This document shows positions 28,094 through 38,082 of a DNA stretch of 64,000 nucleotides, piece by piece; position 1 is the first letter of the stretch, and each line of letters opens with the position of its first letter. Source of the DNA: CAVQBP01 sp963782475 (lineage in GTDB: Bacteria; Bacteroidota; Ignavibacteria; Ignavibacteriales; Ignavibacteriaceae); assembly GCA_963782475.1 (NCBI GenBank), contig CAWAJW010000012.1, positions 434,001 through 498,000 on the forward strand, written 5' to 3'. Under the pieces are notes generated by a model, which saw nothing but the letters and a program-made list of their open reading frames with translations, was not told where the DNA came from and did not search any database. The position numbers and the translations under genes were made by a program.

Positions 28094-30016
28094 ATGAAGC
28101 CGCACTTCCTTCAAAATATTTGTAATTCAAAAAGATATAATCAAATAAGTTTTCAAAAAACAAAATTGCATATGAAGAGATGCTTGAGTTTCCTTTTCTT
28201 CATTTTATTTGCACTCTCTTCTGCAGCAGCTCAACCGTCCGGGGGGCCATATGGACCAGTTCATCAGACTTATTATCTGCCAAATGTAACCGGGCAAATT
28301 TATTACGTTGCAGTAGACGGAAAAGCAGATCAAACCGGTGAGACATTGGAGAAACCGACCTCCCTAGAGGCGGCAATTGAAAAAGTCAGCACCGGTGATG
28401 CAATAATTTTACGGGGCGGTACATACCGTACAGGTAATCTTGTGTTTAACCAGGGGATTACGATGCAGCCGTATAAAGATGAACAGCCTGTTCTTAAAGG
28501 AACGTATATTGCCAAAGATTGGAAAAAACAGGAAAATGGTTTATGGGTAACTAAATGGAAATATCTCTTCCCATCAAAACCGGAAAGCTGGTGGCGTCGT
28601 TATCGTCATGGTTCGGATGTTCCTCTTAACCGCTTTAATAATGACATGGTTTTTGTGAATGGTCGGTTCCTTCAATCTGTCGGCTGGGAAGGTGAATTGG
28701 ATTCAAATTCATATTATATAGATTACGACGACAGCACAGTTTACATTACCATTGATCCTGCTGATAAGTTAATAGAGATAACAGCTTTCAATGTAGGATT
28801 GTTAAGAACAATCAAAGAGGTACATGGAAAAACTTCAGATAAAATCGGACCTATAATACGTGGAATAACGTTAACACAATATGCATACCGGGCAATCGAA
28901 ATAGAGGGATATTATCCTCAAGGCGTGGATCCTGAAAAAAATCATGGTAATGATGTTGTAGGTTCAACTTTTGAAAATTGTACAATTTCTTTCTGTTCCC
29001 GTGTGACTGGATATTTTAAGGGGAATCATATGACATTTCGTAATTGCAGGATAAGCGATACCAGCACGGAAGGTATCTATATTATAGCTTCATCGGATGT
29101 CCTTCTGGAAAAAAATATTTTTGAACGAAATAACATTGAACATCTTCAGGGATATTATCCAGCTGCTGTTAAGATCTTCAACCAGTGCTACCGTGTTACA
29201 TGCCGCGATAATTTGATTATTGACCAGCCGAATTCAGTTGGTATCTGGTATGATGTAGGTAATGTGGATGGAGTGTTTGTAGATAATTGGCTTGAAGATA
29301 TTCATTATAATGAAACACACCGTAAACCGAATGATACCTGGCCGATTGGTGCAGGGTTCATGTTTGAAATTTCAAAAGGTGCTGTTTGTGCCGGTAATGT
29401 GTTTGTCAACTGTGATGCAGGAATTCATCTTCGTAATTCTTCAAACGTTAAAGTATATCAAAACACGTTTGTAAACAGCCAAGTTCTGATCGATCGTGAC
29501 GGTAGAACGGCAAAGGGAGATCTCTTTGACTGGCATCCCAAAACCGGGCCTGCCATTAATGAAAGGTATGGTCATATATTTGAAAATAACCTGATTGCTG
29601 CAGATAAAAATTGCAGCAAGCCTCTTCTTTTTGTATGGCAGCCTGAATCAATATGTGATAAAATTAATAATTCACAATTGAAAGAACTTGATTATAATAT
29701 ATACGTCCGTACATCATCACATGATACCTCTGGCTCTCTTATATTTTGGAGCCCCGCGGAAAATAATAATTGCCATGTATCTTTAGATTCTCCTGAAGCT
29801 TTACATAAACTTCATCCGGAATTTTCTTCCCACAGTAAATATTTCTTAAATTATAATGGAGCTTTATTTAAAAGCCCGGAATTAAATAATTACCATTTAT
29901 TGAAAGCATTTCCCGCAGCGTATTCTGGGACTCAGCTGCCGGTTAAAATTGGAAAGCTTCTTAATCAGTATAAAAAGGATAGTAATTATGTTGGGGCATA
30001 CCCTCCAATAAAATAG
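28094..30016 (+). CDS. Secreted right-handed parallel beta-helix protein, carbohydrate-active enzyme candidate
   Basis: A signal peptide is best read from the internal ATG at 28172 (MKRCLSFLFFILFALS...AAAQ). The upstream ATG at 28094 has AGAGG before it but gives a 26-residue polar lead. Then YYVAVDGKADQTGETLEKP, GDAIILRGGTYR and many N/C/F-rich rungs (TFENCTIS, MTFRNCRIS, VLLEKNIFERN, AGNVFVNCDAGIHLRNSSN) make a pectate-lyase-like beta-helix. A lid-like insert near residues 145-260 contains WWRRYRHG. The size and the start, with a short beta-sandwich insert, resemble GH120 beta-xylosidases, but I cannot assign catalytic residues. It could also be a polysaccharide lyase. No T9SS tail is present. 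The context suggests a xylan side-chain role. Confidence 0.6.
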   Translation: MKPHFLQNICNSKRYNQISFQKTKLHMKRCLSFLFFILFALSSAAAQPSGGPYGPVHQTYYLPNVTGQIYYVAVDGKADQTGETLEKPTSLEAAIEKVSTGDAIILRGGTYRTGNLVFNQGITMQPYKDEQPVLKGTYIAKDWKKQENGLWVTKWKYLFPSKPESWWRRYRHGSDVPLNRFNNDMVFVNGRFLQSVGWEGELDSNSYYIDYDDSTVYITIDPADKLIEITAFNVGLLRTIKEVHGKTSDKIGPIIRGITLTQYAYRAIEIEGYYPQGVDPEKNHGNDVVGSTFENCTISFCSRVTGYFKGNHMTFRNCRISDTSTEGIYIIASSDVLLEKNIFERNNIEHLQGYYPAAVKIFNQCYRVTCRDNLIIDQPNSVGIWYDVGNVDGVFVDNWLEDIHYNETHRKPNDTWPIGAGFMFEISKGAVCAGNVFVNCDAGIHLRNSSNVKVYQNTFVNSQVLIDRDGRTAKGDLFDWHPKTGPAINERYGHIFENNLIAADKNCSKPLLFVWQPESICDKINNSQLKELDYNIYVRTSSHDTSGSLIFWSPAENNNCHVSLDSPEALHKLHPEFSSHSKYFLNYNGALFKSPELNNYHLLKAFPAAYSGTQLPVKIGKLLNQYKKDSNYVGAYPPIK

Positions 30017-30143
30017 CAAAAATATTCGGGAGAGGAGATAAGAATTTTCTCTCCAATAATTCATCAATTTATTTTGAGAGCTCCTTAATATATCCGGGTG
30101 TTCCTGGTTCATCCTTAAAGAAATCTCCTTTTTTACCTCTGGA

Positions 30144-31845
30144 TTATTGAAAATTAAATTCCAATGATAATTCAATTCCCATTTCTAATCCCCGTAATTC
30201 GGATAAGCCTCTCATCCTTCCGAATAAAGAGTAACCCGGGTATATCCCTTCTTTATTTTGATCCGGCAGCATTAGGTGTCCGTGATCGGGACGCATAGGT
30301 ATGCTGTAAATAATGACTTGAATTTTACATTTGAAAATTATTTATGGTGGGTATACCTTAATTTAATTTTCGGTTTGCCTTTGGGTATAATTATTAATTT
30401 AATCAATCAGTATTTTCTTCTAAAAAAACATGTTAAAGCTGCAGACATTCTAAACAATACATTTCGAATTTCAACACGAGAAAATTTTCAAAAAGAAACC
30501 GGGGAAAAAGATATCTCGCTGGAATTTGAGAGAGAACATAATTCTTTAAACGAATTGAAAAAAAATAATGAATCCGTTGAACATTTAGAATTTGAAGTTG
30601 ATAAATTTAATAAGGTTAATATTGGTATTGGAAAAATTATTTATATCGAAGCTTTCGGCAATTATATTAATATTATCTATAATGACAACGGAATTAAAAA
30701 GGTAATTGTTCGGGAAACAATTACGAAAATTGAAAGGAAAGTAATCGAGTCAAAAGACCTATATCGAACTCACAGGTCTTATCTTGTCAATTTAAAAAAA
30801 ATAGACAGAATTCTTTTCTCCCCTCATTTTTTCGTCTTTTTTGTTCGATGATAAGTGCTTTCATTACGCCGTAAATATCGATATCCCCTTCAAGATGATT
30901 TTCTTCCAAAAAATCGCCGTCAATATTTCTGGATACATTACGCAAGTGGACAAAATTAATCCTCTTAGCTACACTTTGCACTATATCTACAAGGTCATTT
31001 TTAAAATCAACGCCCAATGAACCGGTGCAGACTGTAAGCCCGTTTGAAGGTGAATCTATTACATTTATAATTTGCTGCAGATCATTTTTATTGCTCACTA
31101 TCCGCGGCAGACCGAATAAAGACCAGGGTGGATCATCCGGATGAATCCCTAAAAAAACCCCTGATTCTTCAGCTGCAGAAGTTATTTCTTTGATAAATGA
31201 ATATAAATTATACCGAAGATCCGCATCACCTATTTCATCGTACTCTTGTATAGCTGATTTAAATTGTTCAAGGGTATATGCCTCCAGCGATCCGGGCAAG
31301 CCGAGGAGAATTGTTGCCGTCAATTTTTCTCTTTGACTGCTGTTTAAGCTCTTAAAATATTGTTCAGCTGAATGAATCTGGAATTCATTATAATTTTTTT
31401 CTGCGCCTGGTCGTTTCAATAAAAAAAGATCAAAAGCAGCAAGCGCTTTTGCTTCAAACTTTGTCGTTATCGAATTATCTTTAAATATTACTTTCAGATT
31501 TGTACGAGACCAGTCAAGCACCGGCATAAAATTATAGCATACATTATGTACACCGCAATTACCTAAGTTCCTGATCGATTCTTTGTAATTATTTATAAGC
31601 TGCCGGTAATTGCCTATTTTCTTTTTTATATTTTCATGAACCGGAACACTCTCAGCGACAGACCATCTTAATCCTTCCGATTCAATAATTCCTTTTCGTT
31701 TTATTATTTCTTCAACGGACCAGATTTCTCCGACAGGAATATGGTGCAATGCAGTGACTATACCTGTAGCACCGGTTTGTTTTACCTCGGCAAGTTTAAC
31801 AGGATCTTTTGGTCCGAACCACCGCCATGTTTGTTCAAGTGCCAT
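30144..31845 (-). pseudogene. uxuA: Mannonate dehydratase UxuA, split by a foreign 502-bp insert
   Basis: From ATG at 31845 the minus strand reads WRWFGPKDPVKLAEVKQTGATGIVTALHHIP, then LGIHPDDPPWSLFGLPRIV, NFVHLRNV and DGDFLEENHLEGDIDIYGVM. It reaches GRKE at 30811, where it runs into unrelated sequence. The missing C-terminus is found further along at 30308-30144 in the same orientation: SIPMRPDHGH, then YPGYSLFGRMRGLSELRGLE and a TAA. Joining 30811 to 30308 gives one frame of 399 aa, the normal UxuA size. UxuA converts D-mannonate to 2-keto-3-deoxy-gluconate in glucuronate use. The SDR gene upstream in the same direction would supply mannonate. As read, the last ~54 residues, including PDHGH, are cut off, so the enzyme is probably inactive. 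Confidence 0.88.
30309..30810 (+). pseudogene. Fragment of a membrane-bound LytTR regulator gene inserted in uxuA
   Basis: The 502-bp segment lies antisense inside uxuA. Its + strand encodes a hydrophobic stretch (WWVYLNLIFGLPLGIIINLI), a linker, and most of a LytTR DNA-binding domain: IGKIIYIEAFGNYINIIY, YRTHRSYLVNLKKIDRI. Both ends are cut: the front membrane helices and the last ~25 residues of LytTR are missing. A GTG at 30276 gives a 191-codon frame, but its first 11 codons and last 14 are uxuA antisense. No terminal inverted repeats or target duplication are visible. It is either an illegitimate insertion or an assembly chimera. Confidence 0.78.
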
Positions 31846-31902
31846 TTCTAAAGTATAAAGTTAAAAGTATAAAAGTAAAAACAATTTAAGATCCGAATTT
31901 TA

Positions 31903-32727
31903 TTAGACTCCGCTGAATGCGCTGAATCCTCCATCGACCGGGATTATGGTCCCCGTAACAAATTTGGAAGCGTCGCTTGCGAGCCAGAGTATAGTTCCGA
32001 TAATTTCATCAGGTTCTCCAAATCTTTTGAAAGGAGTGATGCTGATAATGGTTTTTGCTCTCTCAGTAAGCGTGCCGTCTTCATTTGTAAGAAGGTGTTT
32101 GTTTTGTTTGGTTAAAAGAAAACCAGGAGCAATGGCATTTACCCTGATTCCATTTCCGAATTTAAGAGCCATTTCAACAGCCATCCAGCGGGTAAAATTG
32201 TCTATTGCCGCTTTTGCTGCCGAATAACCTACAACTCTTGTGATAGCTCTGTATGCGGCCATTGAAGATATATTAATTATTGAACCTTTTTTCTCTTCGG
32301 CCATAGATTTTCCAAATATTAAAGTAGGCAGAACTGTTCCCTTTAAATTTAAGTCGGTTACCTTTTCAAACTGTTTAATTTCAATATCAAAAATACTTTG
32401 ATCAACACCGATAGTAGCCCCGGGAATATTTCCGCCGGCAGCATTTATTAAAATATCTATTTTTGTAAATTTATCCAGTATCTCTTTATTTACATCCTTT
32501 ATGTTTTCCTCATCCAGAACATTACATTTTAAAGAAATAATTTCACTATTAATCTTTTTAAACTGTTCAACTTTCTCTTTGAGCATTGTTTCATCACGTG
32601 CAAGTAAAACAACTTTTGCACCTGCGCTTAATAAGCCCTTTGCAATTTCACTTCCGATTATACCGCTGCCGCCGGTTATAACAGCAACTTTTCCCTCCAG
32701 ATCGAAAACTTTTTTTAAATATTCCAT
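31903..32727 (-). CDS. SDR oxidoreductase, probable D-mannonate/fructuronate reductase
   Basis: This is a classical short-chain dehydrogenase: VAVITGGSGIIGSEIAKG (cofactor loop), NAAGG, INISSMAAY (Ser) and GYSAAKAAID (Tyr/Lys), ending DGGFSAFSGV. The ATG at 32727 (MEYLKKVFDLEGK) is preferred over a TTG five codons upstream. It lies 57 bp upstream of uxuA on the same strand, the usual place of an SDR-type fructuronate reductase in Bacteroidota and relatives, where it replaces UxuB. It would make mannonate from fructuronate for UxuA. The substrate is inferred from position; the fold is certain. Confidence 0.8.
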   Translation of the reverse strand: MEYLKKVFDLEGKVAVITGGSGIIGSEIAKGLLSAGAKVVLLARDETMLKEKVEQFKKINSEIISLKCNVLDEENIKDVNKEILDKFTKIDILINAAGGNIPGATIGVDQSIFDIEIKQFEKVTDLNLKGTVLPTLIFGKSMAEEKKGSIINISSMAAYRAITRVVGYSAAKAAIDNFTRWMAVEMALKFGNGIRVNAIAPGFLLTKQNKHLLTNEDGTLTERAKTIISITPFKRFGEPDEIIGTILWLASDASKFVTGTIIPVDGGFSAFSGV

Positions 32728-32970
32728 GATAAATTCTAACAATAATTAAATAATTTTTTCAGCAATTATTAAAAGTATCGGAGAGGTGTAAATATTTTAA
32801 AAATTGAGACAGTTAAAATTATTATTTTTAAAACTTAAATAAAATGCATTTGGATAAAGCTGTTGAAATAATCATATAACAGTAAAAAACGAATTTAATA
32901 TTAAAATTTATTAAATAGAGAATGCAGTTAATTATTTTATCTAATCTTTAAGAAAATAATTGAGGATATA

Positions 32971-33954
32971 ATGAAATATAGAAAATTCGGCCGAACCGGG
33001 TGGAAAATATCTGAAATAAGCTTTGGCGCCTGGGCAATTGGAGGAACCTGGGGTACTGTAAAAGATGAAGAATCAATAGAAGCACTTTATAAAGCTTTGG
33101 AATCAGGGGTAAACTTTTTCGATACTGCTGATGTATATGGGGATGGACATAGTGAAAAATTGTTAGCAAAATTGCGAAAAGAGAGTTCTGAGAAATTTTA
33201 TATTGCCACCAAAGCCGGCAGGAGATTAGAGCCTCATACTTCCGAAGGATATAACAAGGAAAATTTGAATGCTTTTGTTGAAAGAAGTCTGAAAAATTTA
33301 AATACCGAAACTATTGACTTGCTTCAGCTGCATTGTCCGCCAACCAAAGTCTTTTACATGCCGGAGGTGTTTGATATTCTTGATGATATGGTAAAAGCAG
33401 GAAAAATTCAATTCTACGGAGTAAGCGTTGAGAAAGTTGAAGAAGCTCTTAAAGCAATCGAATATCCTAATGTTCAGAGTATTCAAATAATATTTAATAT
33501 GTTCCGGCATCGTCCCTCCGAGCTATTTTTTGAACAGGCAAAAAAACATAATGTAGGTATTCTGGCCAGAGTCCCTTTATCTTCAGGGATGCTTACCGGA
33601 AAACTAAAAAGTAATTCCAGTTTTGAACCTGACGACCATAGGAATTTTAATCGTCATGGCGAATCTTTTGATCGTGGTGAAACCTTTTCGGGTGTTGATT
33701 TTAACACAGGTTTAAAAGCTGTTGATGAATTAAAGAAAATCTGTCCGGAAGGAATGAGCTTAACACAGTTTGCATTGCGATGGATTTTAATGTTTGATGC
33801 AGTAACCTGTGCGATCCCAGGTGCAAAGCGGCATGAACAGACAATTGAAAATATAGATGCTTCAGATTTACCTCCTCTTTCTGAAAAAACTATGGAAGAA
33901 GTAAAAAATATTTATGATAAGTATATTCGGGAAAGTGTTCATCACTACTGGTAG
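32971..33954 (+). CDS. Aldo/keto reductase
   Basis: The 327-aa AKR barrel has MKYRKFGRTGWKISEISFGAW, NFFDTADVYGDGHSE (catalytic Asp and Tyr), FYIATKAG (Lys region), DLLQLHCPP and the cofactor-site region AIPGAKRHEQTIEN. There is no signal peptide, so it is cytoplasmic. The family is close to the AKR11/AKR12 group acting on aldehydes and sugars. It is divergent from the SDR-uxuA pair, with about 240 bp between. A GAGG RBS precedes the start. It is distinct from the Tat-type AKR at 11.2 kb. Confidence 0.85.
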   Translation: MKYRKFGRTGWKISEISFGAWAIGGTWGTVKDEESIEALYKALESGVNFFDTADVYGDGHSEKLLAKLRKESSEKFYIATKAGRRLEPHTSEGYNKENLNAFVERSLKNLNTETIDLLQLHCPPTKVFYMPEVFDILDDMVKAGKIQFYGVSVEKVEEALKAIEYPNVQSIQIIFNMFRHRPSELFFEQAKKHNVGILARVPLSSGMLTGKLKSNSSFEPDDHRNFNRHGESFDRGETFSGVDFNTGLKAVDELKKICPEGMSLTQFALRWILMFDAVTCAIPGAKRHEQTIENIDASDLPPLSEKTMEEVKNIYDKYIRESVHHYW

Positions 33955-34296
33955 ATACCGTTATCATAATTTATAGGCTATATTTTAATTGAAAAGTAAG
34001 GAATTGGGAAAAAAGATCTCAACTGGCTATTATTATGAATGTCTGATTCATACCGAAATTTACTTTCCAGAAATTGAAAAAATTGTCGGCAAAAATTTCC
34101 TGTTTTGATATTAAAGAAGATGTAAAAGAACTAATAATTAGTATAAATTACTATTTATTTTTCTATTTTTTGGCCTGCCTTTTGATTTGTTCTTAGAGTC
34201 CAAAAAATCGGTAGAGTAAAATTATTTATTAATACTACTAATGAATTATAAAGGGGAAGTCTTATCCAGCTTAACGCTAATCTGCCATCTAATTCC
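33955..34296. other. Gene-free stretch
   Basis: The 342-bp AT-rich gap holds no frame, hairpin or repeat that I can support. It presumably holds the promoter of the large propeller gene downstream. Confidence 0.5.
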
Positions 34297-37200
34297 ATGG
34301 AGAAACATATGAAAAATTTAATTACTGCATTTTTAATCTTAATAATAATTTGTTCTGATTTAATTTTTGCCCAGGAGGATTGGGAAGTTTATACTAAATC
34401 TAATTCAGGTATTTGTTCCGATACAGTAATTAGTATTAGTCTGGATAATAGTAATATTTTATGGTTTGGAACTTCGGAGGGGGTTTCAAAATTTGATGGA
34501 AGTACATGGACCAGTTATAACAGTAAAAATTCACCTCTTCAAGGTGGTTATTTTATTTCTAAAATATTACACTACAATAATGATTATTATTTCGGTGGTG
34601 GGCAGGGAGTAGAAAAATTTGATGGCACAAACTGGAGTACGATTTCCGGTCTTGAAAATCATTCTGTATCATCAATGGACTTTGATAATTCCCGAAATTT
34701 ATGGATTGGAACTGATAATGACGGCCTTTTTAAATACAATGGTGTTAATTTAACTCATCTCACTTCTTTCAATTCTTCTTTACCTTCCAATAACATTAAA
34801 GATATTAAAAGTGATAAAAATGGTAATATCTGGATTGCCATGATAGGTGATTACGGGTCATACCCTGCAGGTATAGCAAAATTCGATGGTTCAAACTGGC
34901 AGTTTTTTAATTCAAAAAATTCTATTCTATCTAATGAAAACATATATTCGATAACTGAAGATAAAAGTGGAAATTTGTGGTTTGGAGCTGATAGTCTTTT
35001 ACTATTCAAATTTGACGGAACAAACTGGTTTAGATATGACTTAAGCAATCAAATAACATCAAATTGGATCTCTTGTTTAGATGTCGATTCGAAAGGAAAT
35101 ATTTGGGCAGGTCTAGGCACTAATTATGGTGCTCAGGGAATTATCAAATTTGATGGAAATAATATTACAAGGTATGATCAGTCTGCAGGATTTCCAAATG
35201 GTGATGATATTCATGCTTTGAAAGTTGATAATTCAGACAATGTCTGGGCAGGAACATGGGGTGGATTAATTAAATTAGATAACGGTCCTAAAGTTAATAT
35301 TGAAAGTCTAACAAGCAGCGATTCACTTAAATCTCTGGCTGGTATTAATCTTCAATGGAATTACCAATTTCAAAATAATATAAATATTGAATATACAACA
35401 GATAATGGTAACACCTGGTTATTAATTGCCGGAAATGCATCTATACCGAATAATATTTATAGCTGGACAGTTCCTGTTGTTACTCTTTCTTCTTCTGAAT
35501 GTAAGATTAGAATTAGTGATATGAATAATTCCTCCAATAAAATTGAATCCGGCAGCTTTACAATATATGCAAAAGTTGAAACCCCTGTTTTTTCACCGGA
35601 CGGCGGAATCAAATATAATAGTTTGATTGTGAGTATTTCTTGTGCAAACGAAGGACCAGATATTTACTATACTACTGATGGAAGCGTACCTGACCAGAGT
35701 TCAAAAAAATATACCGGTGACTTTTACATAAATAAAAGTACAACCATCAAAGCAAAAGCTTTCCAAAATGATTGGATCAATTCGGATATAAAAATCGGTG
35801 ATTATATTATGAAAGTCGCCCCCGTTGCTTTCAGCCCCTTGCCCGGTACATATACTTATGCTCAAAATGTCACACTGAGTACAATTACAAATTCTGAATC
35901 CTCAGTTGATACAGTAACTATTTATTACACTCTGGATGGTTCGGAACCTAATCAGGAGTCATTAGTTTATAGTCAGCCTATTTATGTTAGTAATAATACT
36001 TTAATAAAGGCAAGAGCTTACCGCAAAGACTTTCAAAGCAGTGAAATTTCTTATGGTAATTATACCTTTGCCGGTTCTAATATTAAAACAGTGATAAAAA
36101 CCGATAGTGTTTGGTTGGATACGGATTTAAATGGATATGAAGAAAGAATGGTTGATGGCAGCGAGAGTACAATTACTAATGATAATTTTTACTATTTAAT
36201 ATGGACTGTAAACGGGGATTCGGCAGGAAATGGTCCTAAAGTAAATCTTAAGTTAAAAACCGGGACAAATAAAATAGTTTTAATCGCAAGTGGTTTTAAA
36301 GGAGAAAAGGATAGAGATACGGTTATTGTTAATGTATATGCTGCAAAATTAAAAACAAGCGGCGATGTTTATTCTGCCCCGGCACAAATAGATAACAATA
36401 ATTTTATTATAACCTCAACAGATGATAAAGTATATAAATTTGATTCCACCGGTAATGTAAACTGGAATATTTTAACCGGCGGGGATATTCAGTCAACTAC
36501 ATGTATAAGTGATCAGAATAATATATATGTAGGTTCCACTGATACCAGGTTATATTCATTTGATAAGGATGGAACGCCCAAATGGGATAAAGCTATGGGC
36601 GGAATAATTACTTCATCACCATCTGCGGGAAAAGATGGAATTGTCTATGTGGGGATAAGTACAGGCCGGTTATATGCTTTAGATAGAACAGGTACTGTAA
36701 TATGGAATGTTCAGACCGGAGGAGCAATTGTCTCATCCCCTTCGGTTTCATTAAACGGTAATGTATTTGTCGGGAGCTGTGATAAAAAATTATATTCTGT
36801 AAATAAAGATGGAAATATTAACTGGACATTTGCAACCGGTGATTCAATATTTTCTTCACCGGCTATTGGAAATGATTCAAGTATAATTTTCGGTTCGAAT
36901 GACGGATATGTTTATAAATTAAGTTCGGCAGGCAATAAAATCTGGTCTTATTACACAGGCGGGAAAATTAAATCATCACCTATAATTATTGATGGTGCTA
37001 AAGTAATATTCGGCAGTTCAAATAATGAAGTGATCTGCCTGGATAAAGATGGTTTCCTCTTTTGGAAATATGCAATGGATGCACCGGTTTATGGAACCGC
37101 TGCAATATCCAACGATGGGCAAATTCTAATTGGTGATAATACCGGGAAATTAGTTAGTCTGAATGAAAACGGTGAATTATTATGGTGTTTTAAAACGAAT

Positions 37201-37680
37201 TCACCAATCCAGGCGCCTGTATTAATTTCCGATAATAATCTCGCAATTTTTGGAAATCTTAGTGGAGATGTTTATACATTAAAATTAAATACTTCAGGAT
37301 TACGCAAGATAATCGCAGCTGATTATGAATGGCCGACATTTAAAGGGAATAACAAAAGGACGGGGAATAAAAGTAGTGTTTTGACAGGAATTAATATTGA
37401 TAATTCTGATATCGTAAAAGAATATAAGCTTATGCAAAATTATCCTAACCCGTTTAATCCTTCAACAATAATAAATTATGAAGTTCCTAAATCCGGATTA
37501 GTTACAATAAGAATATATGATCTTCTCGGCAGGCAAGTTGAAACATTGGTAAATGAAGAAAAAAATCCGGGAAGATATAAAGTTAAATTCGATGGCTCTA
37601 ATCTAGCAAGCGGTTTATATTTTTATAGAATAACATCAAATAATTTTGCTGCAACAAAGAAGATGCTGCTGATGAAATAG
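34297..37680 (+). CDS. T9SS-exported double beta-propeller surface protein
   Basis: The 1127-aa protein begins with a signal peptide (about 1-25, ending FAQ). Residues about 28-330 are six or seven two-component-regulator-type propeller blades (repeats of IWxG...KFDGTNW). An Ig-like stretch follows (about 335-425), then two chitobiase C-terminal-like domains (IYYTTDGSVPD and IYYTLDGSEPNQ, about 430-600). Next is a PKD-like linker, then a second PQQ/Trp-docking-like propeller (about 690-1000, blades like VYVGISTGRLYALDRTG). The C-terminal T9SS sorting domain has NYPNPFNPSTIINY and LLGRQVETLVNEE. No kinase or transmembrane segment follows, so it is a surface or secreted binding protein, perhaps for glycans. 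An alternative start is the ATG at 34309. Confidence 0.8.
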   Translation: MEKHMKNLITAFLILIIICSDLIFAQEDWEVYTKSNSGICSDTVISISLDNSNILWFGTSEGVSKFDGSTWTSYNSKNSPLQGGYFISKILHYNNDYYFGGGQGVEKFDGTNWSTISGLENHSVSSMDFDNSRNLWIGTDNDGLFKYNGVNLTHLTSFNSSLPSNNIKDIKSDKNGNIWIAMIGDYGSYPAGIAKFDGSNWQFFNSKNSILSNENIYSITEDKSGNLWFGADSLLLFKFDGTNWFRYDLSNQITSNWISCLDVDSKGNIWAGLGTNYGAQGIIKFDGNNITRYDQSAGFPNGDDIHALKVDNSDNVWAGTWGGLIKLDNGPKVNIESLTSSDSLKSLAGINLQWNYQFQNNINIEYTTDNGNTWLLIAGNASIPNNIYSWTVPVVTLSSSECKIRISDMNNSSNKIESGSFTIYAKVETPVFSPDGGIKYNSLIVSISCANEGPDIYYTTDGSVPDQSSKKYTGDFYINKSTTIKAKAFQNDWINSDIKIGDYIMKVAPVAFSPLPGTYTYAQNVTLSTITNSESSVDTVTIYYTLDGSEPNQESLVYSQPIYVSNNTLIKARAYRKDFQSSEISYGNYTFAGSNIKTVIKTDSVWLDTDLNGYEERMVDGSESTITNDNFYYLIWTVNGDSAGNGPKVNLKLKTGTNKIVLIASGFKGEKDRDTVIVNVYAAKLKTSGDVYSAPAQIDNNNFIITSTDDKVYKFDSTGNVNWNILTGGDIQSTTCISDQNNIYVGSTDTRLYSFDKDGTPKWDKAMGGIITSSPSAGKDGIVYVGISTGRLYALDRTGTVIWNVQTGGAIVSSPSVSLNGNVFVGSCDKKLYSVNKDGNINWTFATGDSIFSSPAIGNDSSIIFGSNDGYVYKLSSAGNKIWSYYTGGKIKSSPIIIDGAKVIFGSSNNEVICLDKDGFLFWKYAMDAPVYGTAAISNDGQILIGDNTGKLVSLNENGELLWCFKTNSPIQAPVLISDNNLAIFGNLSGDVYTLKLNTSGLRKIIAADYEWPTFKGNNKRTGNKSSVLTGINIDNSDIVKEYKLMQNYPNPFNPSTIINYEVPKSGLVTIRIYDLLGRQVETLVNEEKNPGRYKVKFDGSNLASGLYFYRITSNNFAATKKMLLMK

Positions 37681-37796
37681 TGCCAAATATCGCAATAGTA
37701 AATGAATTCAAATTTAATTAGATATTTAACCATGTTAATTATCCAGGAAGATGTAGATTACGACAAATAAGAGGTGTCCTTGTATTAATTGCATTA

Positions 37797-37991
37797 ATGC
37801 TTTTTTATTTTGCGATCATGTTATTTGGAACGATTGTATCAGATCAGGTTAGAAATTTTATGAATGGTTCTTTTTCCTCATTTGTTAGCAGAAATTCTGG
37901 AAATTATGATCCGGACTTCCGTAAAGGACACATTCAAAAAATAGATATTTTAATTTATACATTTTCAATTCTTTGCTTCTTTACATTTTAA
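37797..37991 (+). CDS. Small membrane protein, doubtful
   Basis: A 64-codon frame has one strong helix (MLFYFAIMLFGTIV) and a second hydrophobic end (ILIYTFSILCFFTF). The same frame is open 45 bases upstream (IRGVLVLIALMLFYF) without an ATG. No RBS or family is evident. It lies alone in a 402-bp gap between the propeller gene and the nucleotidyltransferase. It may be real, a fragment or chance. Confidence 0.25.
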   Translation: MLFYFAIMLFGTIVSDQVRNFMNGSFSSFVSRNSGNYDPDFRKGHIQKIDILIYTFSILCFFTF

Positions 37992-38082
37992 CAGATAATT
38001 AGCTATTTTTATTAATAAATTATATCCTCGAATTCTTATCTTAGGGGAGAAATAAATTTTATTAATTATATTACTTAACTAA

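Noticed and set aside
30060..30143. Extra coding sequence after the uxuA stop (GKKGDFFKDEPGTPGYIK in the same frame)
   Set aside because: UxuA proteins end near RGLE-MGI; the text follows a TAA and is short, so it is not supported as part of any gene.
30276..30851. A complete small LytTR regulator gene
   Set aside because: Its first 11 and last 14 codons are uxuA antisense and both protein ends are missing; it is a fragment, not a gene.
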